Assembly: GCF_000518205.1 (NCBI RefSeq)
Contig: NZ_JADD01000012.1
Span: 1-64,000 of the forward strand
Length of the DNA stretch: 64,000 bases
Direction of reading: 5' to 3'
From: Hutsoniella sourekii ATCC 700629
GTDB lineage: Bacteria > Bacillota > Bacilli > Lactobacillales > Aerococcaceae
Below the pieces are notes generated by a model. It searched no databases, was not told where the DNA came from, and saw only the letters and a program-made list of their open reading frames with translations. Shown in pieces: positions 1 through 7,977 of this stretch; the stretch's first letter is position 1, and each line of letters opens with the position of its first letter. Position numbers and translations under genes: made by a program.

Positions 1-217
1 TATGTTTAGGACGACGTCCTTTAAGAGATTTATGTTCAGTGGCGTTATCTTGAGCCAGTTGGGCATCATAACTAGCTGATTGAACACGTTTAAGTTCACG
101 ATAAATTGTTGAGCGGTGTCGCCCAATGGCTTGAGCAATTTGACTAGCTGTATAGCCCTCATGATAAAGTACTTCTATTTTTGAACGGTCTTCTATGGTA
201 AGATGTTTGTAGCTCAT
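1..217 (-). CDS. IS30-family transposase, N-terminal part (cut by window edge)
   Basis: Reading the minus strand from the ATG at 217-215 gives 72 codons without a stop, up to the window edge. The protein starts MSYKHLTIEDRSKIEVLYHE and continues with a helix-turn-helix (GYTASQIAQAIGRHRSTIYR). This is the usual N-terminal DNA-binding domain of IS30-type DDE transposases; the catalytic domain lies outside the window. A GGAGG ribosome site sits at 226-230. The frame is too short to be found by a simple length filter. The IS end is probably within 285-310, where an A+T-rich stretch reading outward as TTGTAAAATTAATTGCGAC could be the terminal inverted repeat, but the other end is not visible. Whether the element is intact cannot be judged. 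Confidence 0.8.
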   Translation of the reverse strand, partial: MSYKHLTIEDRSKIEVLYHEGYTASQIAQAIGRHRSTIYRELKRVQSASYDAQLAQDNATEHKSLKGRRPKH

Positions 218-274
218 AACAGGTCCTCCGTGTGTGTTTTTGTGGTTACTAACATTTTACACGAACCTGTTATG
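215..274 (-). promoter_or_regulatory. Inverted repeat over the transposase start codon
   Basis: CATAACAGGT at 215-224 and ACCTGTTATG at 265-274 are perfect 10-bp reverse complements. The inner arm covers the start codon and reaches almost to the ribosome site of the transposase. A transcript entering from outside the element would fold the start into a hairpin, a known way for insertion sequences to avoid accidental expression. The pairing is seen; the role is inferred. Confidence 0.45.
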
Positions 275-340
275 GGTTTTCTTGTTTGTCGCAATTAATT
301 TTACAATCTATCATATAGAGAAATTGATATTAACAAAAGC

Positions 341-488
341 AATCAAATATCCCCTCAGCAGTAGATTTGGGACCATTGACTTTACTTTCCCTTACGCCTA
401 AGGCGTTTTAGGTAGAGTAAAGTCAGTTAAGCCGGTAGAGCGTGAGCGCTCTGGAGGCGGTCCACTACAGTTGAGGGGATTTTTGATT
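341..488. repeat. Branched palindromic intergenic repeat, copy 1
   Basis: First of three copies of a structured element of about 150 bp. The outer stem pairs AATCAAATATCCCCTCA (341-357) plus GTAG (361-364) with CTAC (465-468) plus TGAGGGGATTTTTGATT (472-488). Inside are two arms: TTGACTTTACT pairing with AGTAAAGTCA around a small CGCCTAAGGCG hairpin, and AGAGCGTGAGCGCTCT as a short hairpin. The right arm runs into TTTTT, so the element can act as a terminator. A tail reading TATTTTAACTTGTCT follows and is partly shared with the other copies. It fills the gap between the IS30 fragment and the nucleoside kinase; nothing else was seen in 311-561. Confidence 0.8.
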
Positions 489-561
489 ATTGAAACTTTT
501 TATCGATCTATTTTAACTTGTCTGATAAGCTCAGTATTGTCTTTGTCTATTTGACCTAAGC

Positions 562-1215
562 TTAAGCTCGAAGGTCTTCCAGGGCCTCTAAGACAATCTG
601 AGCCACCTCATCGGCATGGTCGGGATTATTGACGACGTCATAGCGATCAATATCGATCTTAACTACTTGAGAGGCATGGTAATGGTTGTTAACCCAATCA
701 TCATAACCTTCCCAAAGCTTTTGGTAGTAGGAAATTAATTCATCTCCCTGCTCAAAATCCCGCCCCCGCAAACCAATGCGGTGAAGAATGGTATCAAAGG
801 ATCCGGATAGATAAACCATCAAATCTGGGGCCTTCTTAGGTAATTCCTCTAATTCTTCCATCATATTGTTGAGTAATTCTTCATAGATCTTGAATTCTAA
901 TTCTGAGATCCGACCAAGTTCGTGGTTGACCTGACAGAAATACCAGTCTTCGTAGATGGACCGGTCTAACACATTATTTTGATCCACCAAGGCTTGTTTG
1001 ATGGAACGAAAGCGGGTACTTAAGAAGGTTAATTGTAACAAGAAGGGATAACGCTTAGCTTGTTCAGTCTCCTCGTCTGCTTCATAGAAGAGGGGTAACA
1101 AGTGATTATCCTCCACTTGTTCAAAGAAAACTTGGCTATTTAGCCGTTCACCCAATAGTTTTGCAACGGAGGTCTTACCAGCTCCGATCATTCCACCAAC
1201 TACAATCACGCTCAT
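562..1215 (-). CDS. Deoxynucleoside kinase (dAK/dGK type)
   Basis: Salvage enzyme that phosphorylates deoxyadenosine or deoxyguanosine in the cytoplasm. The 217-residue protein has the family layout: P-loop GGMIGAGKTS at residues 7-16, the substrate-site FEQVEDN near 31, the DRS motif at 84-86 in NNVLDRSIYED, and the arginine-rich lid GLRGRDFEQ near 148-156. The length is normal. The start ATG at 1215 is preceded on the minus strand by AAAGGAGTT. The gene stands alone. Lactobacilli often carry paired dAK and dGK subunits; only one is visible here, so the exact substrate cannot be named from sequence alone. Confidence 0.88.
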   Translation of the reverse strand: MSVIVVGGMIGAGKTSVAKLLGERLNSQVFFEQVEDNHLLPLFYEADEETEQAKRYPFLLQLTFLSTRFRSIKQALVDQNNVLDRSIYEDWYFCQVNHELGRISELEFKIYEELLNNMMEELEELPKKAPDLMVYLSGSFDTILHRIGLRGRDFEQGDELISYYQKLWEGYDDWVNNHYHASQVVKIDIDRYDVVNNPDHADEVAQIVLEALEDLRA

Positions 1216-1312
1216 TCTTCAACTCCTTTTTATCAATTCAAACTCTTATTACTCTATCATAACTGGCCCCACTTTTTGAATTTTTCGCCTTAAAAATAAA
1301 AAAGTCGCAGAC

Positions 1313-1326
1313 TAAAATCGTTTACA
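1313..1326 (+). promoter_or_regulatory. Candidate CcpA (cre) site upstream of ldh
   Basis: TAAAATCGTTTACA matches the cre consensus TGWAANCGNTNWCA at every fixed position except the second. It ends 13 bp before the -35 hexamer of the ldh promoter, so its centre is about 56 bp upstream of the expected transcript start. That is an activating position for CcpA at other glycolytic and overflow genes. The match is seen; CcpA control is inferred. Confidence 0.5.
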
Positions 1327-1339
1327 TGGCCAAAAGCCC

Positions 1340-1369
1340 TTTACTAAGCCCTATCTTTGCTAGTATAAT
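1340..1369 (+). promoter_or_regulatory. Probable ldh promoter
   Basis: TTTACT at 1340-1345 and TATAAT at 1364-1369 with an 18-bp spacer, 34 bp before the ldh start codon. The -10 box is a perfect consensus. A GAGAGG ribosome site lies about 7 nt before the ATG. Confidence 0.6.
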
Positions 1370-1403
1370 TTGGTTATAGTAAACAAGAAGAGAGGGAATC
1401 ATT

Positions 1404-2360
1404 ATGTCAACTAAACAAGGAAAGAAAGTCATTCTTATTGGAGATGGCTCTGTCGGTTCAAGCTTCGCTTTTTCAGCAATCACGCAAGGGGTTGCGCGTG
1501 AGTTTGGAATTATCGATATCAACAAGGAGCGCGTGCTAGGAGATGTGCTTGACCTACAAGACGTACTGGCTTACGGATCTCCTGTACACGTCTTTGCAGC
1601 AGACTATAAGGACTGCCACGATGCAGATGTTGTGGTGGTGACAGCTGGTCTGCCTCAAAGAGACGGTGAAACTCGTCTAGACTTGGTCGATAAGAACTTG
1701 GCTATCTTCAAGGATATGATCGGTCAAGTGGTTGAATCCGGCTTCGACGGTGTCTTCCTAGTGGCTTCTAACCCTGTGGACGTATTGACTTATGCGACTT
1801 GGAAGTTCTCTGGATTCCCAGCTAACCGCGTTATTGGTTCAGGTACAGCTCTTGATACAGCTCGTCTTCGCTATGAATTAAGTAGCTTATTGGATGTTGA
1901 TCCCCGAGCAGTCCATGCTTATATTATGGGAGAACACGGTGACAGCGAGTTTGCGGTTTGGTCTAAGGCAACAATCGGTGGCTTAAATATCTATGATTGG
2001 GTAGGCCAACATTCTTCTGTAGACCGTGAGCAATTGGAAGAGCATTTTGTCTTTGTTCGTGACAAGGCTTATGATATCATCAGCCGTAAGGGAGCTACTT
2101 TCTACGGTATTGCTGTTGCCTTGACTCGTATTCTTAAGGCGATTCTTAACAACGAGAATGCAGTACTACCTGTTTCTGCTTACTTAAATGGTGAGTATGA
2201 TCTTAAGGATGTCTATATTGGTGTTCCAGCTATCGTTGGTAGCCAAGGAATCCGCAACGTTGTAGAATTCGAACTCAACGAACGCGAACAAAAAGAACTC
2301 CATTCTTCAGCTACAACCTTGAAAGAAACTATCGACAATGCCTTTGCTAAGCTAGACTAA
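1404..2360 (+). CDS. ldh: L-lactate dehydrogenase
   Basis: Reduces pyruvate to L-lactate with NADH, the main fermentative end step in lactic acid bacteria. The 318-residue protein has the nucleotide-binding GDGSVG at 13-18, the active-site loop PQRDGETR (Q85 and R91, where glutamine rather than arginine favours lactate over malate), the LDTARLR signature near 150 and the catalytic histidine in GEHGDSE (H178). The length is normal. The gene is monocistronic, with its own promoter at 1340-1369, a likely cre site upstream and a strong terminator at 2439-2490. Malate dehydrogenase is unlikely because of Q85. Confidence 0.96.
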   Translation: MSTKQGKKVILIGDGSVGSSFAFSAITQGVAREFGIIDINKERVLGDVLDLQDVLAYGSPVHVFAADYKDCHDADVVVVTAGLPQRDGETRLDLVDKNLAIFKDMIGQVVESGFDGVFLVASNPVDVLTYATWKFSGFPANRVIGSGTALDTARLRYELSSLLDVDPRAVHAYIMGEHGDSEFAVWSKATIGGLNIYDWVGQHSSVDREQLEEHFVFVRDKAYDIISRKGATFYGIAVALTRILKAILNNENAVLPVSAYLNGEYDLKDVYIGVPAIVGSQGIRNVVEFELNEREQKELHSSATTLKETIDNAFAKLD

Positions 2361-2438
2361 TCATCCACTTAGCAAAATAAGAGCCTCTCCTCAGTTTAGA
2401 TCAATTTAGAAATACTGGAAGAGAGCGAATAGACAATT

Positions 2439-2490
2439 AAAGCCTAGGTAAAAAATTATCAGTAGATAATTTTTTACCTAGGCTTTTTAC
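2439..2490. terminator. Bidirectional terminator between ldh and the aminotransferase
   Basis: A perfect 22-bp stem: the arm at 2439-2460 pairs with 2465-2486 across an AGTA loop. The stem begins with AAA and ends with TTT, so it gives a U-tract in both directions and serves two convergent genes. Confidence 0.92.
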
Positions 2491-2519
2491 AATGGCGTTC
2501 AAGATTGAAGCTAGCGAGT

Positions 2520-3701
2520 TTACTGCTGGCTTCTTACTTGTGTCAAGTAGTCTTCAATTCGGCGGACTGCTTCTTTGATTTCTTCTAGACTTGAGGCATA
2601 GGAGAAGCGCACATGTCCTTCACCACCTGCACCAAAACCAATGCCAGGAATAATTCCCACGCGGGCTTGATTAGCTAACTCACGGGCAAAGGCCATACTG
2701 TCTTGATTCATATCCTCTGGAATCCCTGCAAAGATATAGAAAGCCCCAGTGGGTTTAATGATTTTGAAGCCGAGGCGAGTCAGATGATCAAATAAGTAGT
2801 CCCGTCTTTCTTGGTAGGCTTGGACCATCTCAAGGTGGTCTTCCTTGCCATTCTTGAGAGCTTCTAAGGCAGCCATTTGAGAGACATTATTAGTCGTTGT
2901 CACCAACTGCTGGTGAACCTTAGCGATCTCTTGGATGAGAGCTTGACGGGCAAAAATTAGGCCAATCCGCCAACCGGTCATAGCGTGAGACTTGGAGACG
3001 CCGTTAATAACGAGAGTCTGCTTAGGTAAGTACTTAGCAATCGAATGATGGTCTCCTTCATAGACAATCTCACTATAGACTTCGTCGCTAATAACGAAGA
3101 TCGGCTTATCCTTCAAGACTGAAGCTAAGGCTTCTGCTTCAGCTTGGCTCCAGTTAATACCCGTTGGATTAGTAGGGTAGTTCAAAATAATGGCTTTGAC
3201 TTGGTCGCCATGTTCATCTAAGGCCTCTTCTACCATCTGAGGGCTCAAGACAAAGTTATTGGCGGAGGTATCGATTTGAACCGCTTGTCCCCCGATCAGG
3301 GTTACCATGGATTGATACAAGCCAAAGAAGGGCGCTGGAATAAGGACCTTGTCTCCTGGGTTGATAACGGTTTGTAAGCTTGCAAATAAGGCTTCAGTGG
3401 CGCCAACAGTGACAATAACCTCACTATCGCCTTGATAGTCCAGGCCATATTTTTCTTTTACGAATTCACTAGCCACTTGTCTGAGTTCGAGTTTCCCAGG
3501 GGTGGGGGCATAGTGAGAATCATCCGCTTGGATGGTCTGGATCCCGGCTTGTTTGATATGGTCTGGTGTATTAAAGTCCGGTTCTCCCAAGGTTAATTTA
3601 ATGAGACCGGGAATCGAAGAAATCTCTTGGTCAAACAGACGAATGGGAGATTCTGTGATCTTAGTAACATTATGGTTGATTTGAGCGAGTAATTGGTCCA
3701 T
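2520..3701 (-). CDS. PLP-dependent class I/II aminotransferase (PatA/AspC-like)
   Basis: Transfers an amino group between an amino acid and a keto acid using pyridoxal phosphate. The 393-residue protein has the fold type I landmarks: YPTNPTG near 175-181, SDEVYSEIVY near 205-214 contacting the cofactor, the Schiff-base lysine in VSKSHAMTGWRIG (K237) and the conserved arginine near the end of the large domain. The start ATG at 3701 follows AGGAGG on the minus strand. Its closest relatives are the PatA-type aspartate or aromatic aminotransferases of Lactobacillales; the substrate cannot be fixed from sequence. It is monocistronic and shares the ldh terminator. Confidence 0.88.
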   Translation of the reverse strand: MDQLLAQINHNVTKITESPIRLFDQEISSIPGLIKLTLGEPDFNTPDHIKQAGIQTIQADDSHYAPTPGKLELRQVASEFVKEKYGLDYQGDSEVIVTVGATEALFASLQTVINPGDKVLIPAPFFGLYQSMVTLIGGQAVQIDTSANNFVLSPQMVEEALDEHGDQVKAIILNYPTNPTGINWSQAEAEALASVLKDKPIFVISDEVYSEIVYEGDHHSIAKYLPKQTLVINGVSKSHAMTGWRIGLIFARQALIQEIAKVHQQLVTTTNNVSQMAALEALKNGKEDHLEMVQAYQERRDYLFDHLTRLGFKIIKPTGAFYIFAGIPEDMNQDSMAFARELANQARVGIIPGIGFGAGGEGHVRFSYASSLEEIKEAVRRIEDYLTQVRSQQ

Positions 3702-3814
3702 ACGGGGCCTCCTTTAATTTTTTACTATCATACCACAATCAACCTGTAAATCTAAGTTTTTTATTAAAATCGCCTAAATTGATTATTAGAAGTCTAACTC
3801 TTACAGAAGTATTT

Positions 3815-3841
3815 TTCACACTGGATTTTTTGTGCTATACT
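3815..3841 (+). promoter_or_regulatory. Probable efp promoter with extended -10
   Basis: TTCACA at 3815-3820 and TGCTATACT ending at 3841 form an extended -10 promoter. The spacer is short at 15 bp; a shifted -35 would make it 16. It lies 35 bp before the efp start. Confidence 0.5.
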
Positions 3842-3876
3842 AGTTGAGTATTTGAATATAAAAGGAGCAATTAATT

Positions 3877-4443
3877 ATGATTTCTGCAGTAGATTTAAGA
3901 TCAGGTATGACCTTTGTCCAAGATGGCCGTCTAATGAAGGTATTAGAAGCTAGCCACCACAAACCAGGTAAGGGAAATACCGTTATGCGGATGAAGATCC
4001 GTGATGTGCGTACGGGTTCAATCACTGATACGACCTTTAGACCAGACGAAAAGTTTGAACGAGCCTTTATTGAAACTAAGGATGTTCAATACCTATACCA
4101 AATGGGTGAAAGTGCGGTCTTCATGGACCTAGAAACCTTCGAGCAATACGAATTACCAGTTGACAGTGTGGAAGAAGAATTGAAGTTTATCAAAGAAAAT
4201 GAAAACGCAAAAATTCAATTCTACGGTCAAGAAGTGATCGGTGTAGAAGTGCCAGGGACCGTTACCCTTAAAGTTGTTGAAACTCAACCTTCAATTAAGG
4301 GTGCCACAGTAACAGGTTCAGGTAAGCCAGCTACCATGGAAACAGGCCTAGTCGTCAATGTTCCTGACTTTATTGAGACAGGTGAATTGTTAGAAATCTC
4401 AACAGCAGATGGTGGCAACTACCAACGCCGTGCACAAAAATAA
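3877..4443 (+). CDS. efp: Translation elongation factor P
   Basis: Binds between the P and E sites of the ribosome and relieves stalling at polyproline stretches. The 188-residue protein has the three-barrel EF-P layout: an N-terminal KOW-like domain with the tip loop HHKPGKG at 27-33, where K32 is the usual modified residue, then the OB domains ending in the conserved [10 protein letters not shown] signature near the C-terminus. The length is normal. AAAGGAGCAA precedes the ATG. The gene is monocistronic with a promoter and a terminator of its own. No modification enzyme is nearby. Confidence 0.97.
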   Translation: MISAVDLRSGMTFVQDGRLMKVLEASHHKPGKGNTVMRMKIRDVRTGSITDTTFRPDEKFERAFIETKDVQYLYQMGESAVFMDLETFEQYELPVDSVEEELKFIKENENAKIQFYGQEVIGVEVPGTVTLKVVETQPSIKGATVTGSGKPATMETGLVVNVPDFIETGELLEISTADGGNYQRRAQK

Positions 4444-4453
4444 GTTTAAAAAT

Positions 4454-4500
4454 TTCGCATTCAATCCGATTTTACCGGTGGTTGAATGCGAATTTTTTTA
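4454..4500. terminator. Terminator after efp
   Basis: TTCGCATTCAA at 4454-4464 pairs with TTGAATGCGAA at 4482-4492, followed by a run of seven T. The T-run overlaps the stop region of the convergent membrane glycosyltransferase gene. Confidence 0.88.
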
Positions 4501-6045
4501 TTTTTTCAGTTTAGTCGTTAGGGCTTGGATTTGCTTGTCTTGGTATTGATCAAAAAATTCGTAGTCTGGAAATTGCTCTTGTAGCCAGTTGAGCCAATCT
4601 TTGCGGGCCTTTGGTTCTCCTAATAAATAAATGAGACCATCTCCTTCTTGCAGTCCTTCTAGGAAGGCTTGCTTGTCTTTAGAGCTAAATGAATCTCTTA
4701 GGGCAGGATAGACCTTGTTGGCCCGGGTGACTTGGTCGACTATTCCCGTGATTTTCCATGACTGATCGCTTAGGATGAGCGCAGGCTGCCCCTGGTGGAC
4801 TTGGCTAACGGCCGTTAAGGCCTGACGTTCCGTATACAAATAATCTACGGGCTTATGAGTGAATCCCAAGATGAGGAGGCCAGTTACCAGAACCATGGTC
4901 AGCAGCTGGCTCAACTGTTCCTCGAATAAGATCATTAAGGCCCAGAACAGGGTCAAGCCTACTAATAGAATAATTAGAGGGTAGATCGGATAAATATAGC
5001 GGGCGGTTTGGTAATTAGAGAGAAGCTGAACGATAAAAAGATAAGCTACAATCAGGACAAAGAGGTCGAATAGCTGATTCAACTTCTGCTGCTTATACGG
5101 CGAGCGACACCCAATCACTAATAAGCTAGAGCCCATGACTAGAATCAACACCCACCAAGCGAGGCCTCCTAATAGATCTGCTTGAATAAAATCCAAGAAG
5201 GCGCCTAAGTGGTGCCCCCAAGTGGCTGTCTCCAAGAAGTGCCAAGCTTCCTGTCCCCGGTTGCTGGCTAGTAATTGACGCAGACTAGCAGGAAAGATCA
5301 AGATAGCCAGCCCTAGTCCCCCAAGACCTGTCCAAGCTATTTGCAGACAAGATCTTAAGGAACGCTTGAGCGCCTTCAAACAAAAGATTCCATACATAAT
5401 CCCAGCAAAAATCCAATAATAGTAATGGGTCAAACAGCCGGCCAGGACAATTAGTAATAGAGCCAACTGCCGTTTGACTTGTTGGGGTTGCTCATAGAGG
5501 CGGATCATGAGCCACCAAGAAGCAAGGACCCACAGACCGAACAGACTATACATGCGGATGAAATGAGCAGCACTCAATCCGCCAACCGACAAGCCCCAGG
5601 CCAGCATGAGGGCCAGACCTTGGATTGGAGTCAGACCGTAGTATTTGGCCAGCCGGTAGAGCAAGTAACTTGTTGCCAAGTGTGCCAGATAATTGACCGA
5701 CAAGCCCAACCATGGACTCCAAGAGCCGGGGAAAAATGACGAGATAGTATGAAGTATCCAATAGTAGAGTGGTGGATGCACGTCCTGGGTCTGATTCCAG
5801 TAGACTGCATTATAATTAAAACGATGGTCCAAGCTGGTGGTTAAATAGTCTAAATAATCCTGGCCCCTTAACCACACATTGGTCGCGTTTGGGAAGGGCT
5901 TAAAGTAGCTATTAGCTAAGCCGTAAGAGTAGATTTCATCCATGTGAAATCCAAACTTATGGCGCCCCACAAGAATCATCAGGCCCAAGATTATAAAAAG
6001 GCCCAGAGCTAGTAGTGGATGTTTGAATCTTTCTTTGGCTCTCAT
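4498..6045 (-). CDS. Multi-membrane glycosyltransferase of the GT-C / GT39-like class
   Basis: A 515-residue polytopic protein with about ten to twelve membrane segments. The GT-C pattern is visible: a first helix, then an extracellular loop with the acidic pair FHMDE (D36, E37), later VHPPLYYW around residue 90. Proteins of this class use a polyprenyl-phosphate sugar to glycosylate wall polymers, lipids or proteins on the outer face of the membrane. The C-terminal 100 residues form a soluble domain. It lies alone between efp and the VOC gene, so its acceptor is unknown. Start ATG 6045 is preceded on the minus strand by GAGGAATAAG. Confidence 0.75.
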   Translation of the reverse strand: MRAKERFKHPLLALGLFIILGLMILVGRHKFGFHMDEIYSYGLANSYFKPFPNATNVWLRGQDYLDYLTTSLDHRFNYNAVYWNQTQDVHPPLYYWILHTISSFFPGSWSPWLGLSVNYLAHLATSYLLYRLAKYYGLTPIQGLALMLAWGLSVGGLSAAHFIRMYSLFGLWVLASWWLMIRLYEQPQQVKRQLALLLIVLAGCLTHYYYWIFAGIMYGIFCLKALKRSLRSCLQIAWTGLGGLGLAILIFPASLRQLLASNRGQEAWHFLETATWGHHLGAFLDFIQADLLGGLAWWVLILVMGSSLLVIGCRSPYKQQKLNQLFDLFVLIVAYLFIVQLLSNYQTARYIYPIYPLIILLVGLTLFWALMILFEEQLSQLLTMVLVTGLLILGFTHKPVDYLYTERQALTAVSQVHQGQPALILSDQSWKITGIVDQVTRANKVYPALRDSFSSKDKQAFLEGLQEGDGLIYLLGEPKARKDWLNWLQEQFPDYEFFDQYQDKQIQALTTKLKK

Positions 6046-6144
6046 CTTATTCCTCCTCGCTGAATGCTCCTTATTATAAATAAAGCCAAGGGCAAAACCT
6101 AGGAAGAAAGTTTGAAATTTATCTAGGCTTTCAAACCTAAATTT

Positions 6145-6198
6145 AAAAAACGCTACGCCTTCTAAGCATTCAAGCTTTTAAGAAGGTGTAGCGTTTTT
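6145..6198. terminator. Terminator between the VOC gene and the membrane glycosyltransferase
   Basis: AAAAACGCTACGCCTTCT (6146-6163) pairs with AGAAGGTGTAGCGTTTTT (6181-6198) with one G-U wobble. A/T runs flank both ends. It lies downstream of the minus-strand VOC gene. Confidence 0.8.
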
Positions 6199-6273
6199 GT
6201 TAATTAAAGTCAGTATATTTATAAGATTGAACCTTCGAGAATCAATGCGGAGTTTGGGTTACTTTTCCTGAGA

Positions 6274-7137
6274 TTAGATGGTCCGAACGATTATTGGCAC
6301 GCCGGAGTTATCGCTAAATTCTAATTGGCCATTGACTTTTTGATAGTCGACTTGATGGGCTTGGAGTTGTTCTTCAATCCAGGCTAAATCGCTGGCGCTT
6401 CCTTGCCAGATACAAGCACGCAGACCTTGGGTATCTGCTTTGGCTTTAGGGATTCCCTTGCCCTTCCATAAGTTAACGCCTAATTGGTGGTGTGATAGGC
6501 CGGTGGCCATGAAGGCTGCCTGCCCGTTCATAATATACTTAAGGCCTAGTCCCATGATCTGGTGGTAGAATTGGAAGGTTTCTTCCAAGTTACCAACATG
6601 AAGGTGGACATGTCCCAGGATGGTCTCTGGGGATAGGCCCTTGAACTGGCCTGTTCCACTGGCTAAGACTCCTTCAGCATCCATAGGTTCAACGATACCG
6701 GCAATTAGTCCGTTATCAAGGATGTTCCACTCTGAACGATCTTTATCAGCATAGATTTCGATACCATTTCCTTCTGGGTCCTTTAGATACAGGGCTTCAG
6801 AGTAACCATGATCACTAGCACCATCTAGTGGGACAGAATGGTCCAATAAGTGCTTGAAGATATCACCTAATTCTGAGCGGTTGGGTAGTAACAGAGCTAA
6901 GTGATAGAGGCCTGCCCGTGGACTGGAATCCGTATGGTCGGTGGGATAGATCTCAATGAGGGCGGGCCCTCCTGGGGTACCTAAGGCATAGTAATCGCCA
7001 TCTTCAGTTATTAGGCTAAGCCCGATCGCTTCTTGATAGAATTGAGCCAGCTTGGCAGGATTGAGCGCATTGAGTTGAATGGTTGCGTTGGTAATATTGG
7101 TTTGACTTTGGGTAATAGCTTGGATTGTATCTGTCAT
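6274..7137 (-). CDS. Two-domain VOC (glyoxalase/dioxygenase-fold) protein, CatE-like
   Basis: A 287-residue protein with two vicinal-oxygen-chelate modules, roughly residues 15-130 and 170-285. Each starts with the typical pattern in which an early beta strand is followed by a helix ending in a glycine turn (LAQFYQEAIGLSL; TFQFYHQIMGLGL). HLALLLP, VHLHVGN and GIEIYADKDRSEW supply the likely metal ligands. The architecture is that of CatE-type catechol 2,3-dioxygenase homologues in Bacillus and Lactobacillales, where the true substrate is often unknown. ATG 7137 follows TAGGAGGTC on the minus strand. Single gene; no aromatic degradation genes are nearby. Confidence 0.8.
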   Translation of the reverse strand: MTDTIQAITQSQTNITNATIQLNALNPAKLAQFYQEAIGLSLITEDGDYYALGTPGGPALIEIYPTDHTDSSPRAGLYHLALLLPNRSELGDIFKHLLDHSVPLDGASDHGYSEALYLKDPEGNGIEIYADKDRSEWNILDNGLIAGIVEPMDAEGVLASGTGQFKGLSPETILGHVHLHVGNLEETFQFYHQIMGLGLKYIMNGQAAFMATGLSHHQLGVNLWKGKGIPKAKADTQGLRACIWQGSASDLAWIEEQLQAHQVDYQKVNGQLEFSDNSGVPIIVRTI

Positions 7138-7241
7138 AATGACCTCCTAAATAATGGGTATTACTTTTCATTCAAATGATGGTTTTAATGTATCATAATG
7201 ATCTCTTGCTTGTCTACAGATATTACTTAGCTAGCAAATAT

Positions 7242-7272
7242 TTCGACATCGCTACCCTCACTCAGGTATAAT
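7242..7272 (+). promoter_or_regulatory. Probable lemA promoter
   Basis: TCGACA at 7243-7248 and a perfect TATAAT at 7267-7272 with an 18-bp spacer, 32 bp before the lemA ATG. TAGGAGG precedes the start codon. Confidence 0.5.
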
Positions 7273-7304
7273 AAGAAGTAAGCCAATACTTAGGAGGTAG
7301 TCAT

Positions 7305-7862
7305 ATGATATTATGGGTAATAATTGGACTCGTTATTTTAATTGGACTAGCTTGGATTGCTAGTTACAACGACTTGATCAAGAAGCGTAATTGGGTAGAA
7401 GAAGCATTCAGCCAAATCGACGTTCAATTACAGCAGCGTAACGATCTGATCCCTAACCTAGTCAATACAGTGAAAGGTTACGTCGAGCATGAAAGTTCAA
7501 CCCTTGAAGCGGTCACTCAAGCTCGCCAACAGCTCATCCAAGTAGCGAGCCAAGGGGATGTTGAACGAATCAATGAATTGTCTAACCAATTAACAGGTGC
7601 GCTCTCACGCTTGTTGGCAGTCGCCGAACAATATCCTGATCTTAAGGCTAATACTAACTTTATCAAGTTACAAGACACCTTGGAATCCATCGAAAAGCAA
7701 ATCGCCGTAGCCCGTCAGCTCTATAATTCTAGTGCAACGGAATACAATATAGCGATCCAGTCGGTGCCTAAGAATATTGTGGCTAATATTCATCACTTTG
7801 ACCGCAAGGCATTATTAGAAGCACCTGAAGAAGCTCGCCAAGTTCCTGAAGTCCAATTTTAA
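7305..7862 (+). CDS. lemA: LemA family membrane protein
   Basis: A 185-residue protein with one N-terminal membrane helix (residues 1-20) and a long helical cytoplasmic or surface domain, the standard LemA layout. The family hallmarks RRNDLIPNLV-like (QQRNDLIPNLVNTVKGYVEHE) and YNSSATEYN are present. LemA is often next to the protease HtpX; here htpX is absent and the next gene is unknown. Its function is unclear in the family. A terminator at 7879-7916 separates it from the downstream genes. Confidence 0.9.
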   Translation: MILWVIIGLVILIGLAWIASYNDLIKKRNWVEEAFSQIDVQLQQRNDLIPNLVNTVKGYVEHESSTLEAVTQARQQLIQVASQGDVERINELSNQLTGALSRLLAVAEQYPDLKANTNFIKLQDTLESIEKQIAVARQLYNSSATEYNIAIQSVPKNIVANIHHFDRKALLEAPEEARQVPEVQF

Positions 7863-7878
7863 TGACTAGATAAGCTTT

Positions 7879-7916
7879 AGCCTTTCTCGATGGATCTTGA
7901 GAGAAAGGCTTTTCTT
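7879..7916 (+). terminator. Terminator after lemA
   Basis: AGCCTTTCTC at 7879-7888 pairs with GAGAAAGGCT at 7901-7910, followed by TTTCTT. A TAAAAT box at 7933-7938 downstream may be the -10 of the ddl operon. Confidence 0.8.
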
Positions 7917-7977
7917 ATTTAGCTAAAAGGGGTAAAATAGACGAGGTAACAGCTATTAACTAGAAAGGAGGATACCA

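Noticed and set aside
1322-1525. Minus-strand ORF over the ldh promoter
   Set aside because: It overlaps the promoter and start of ldh and has no supporting start or family similarity.
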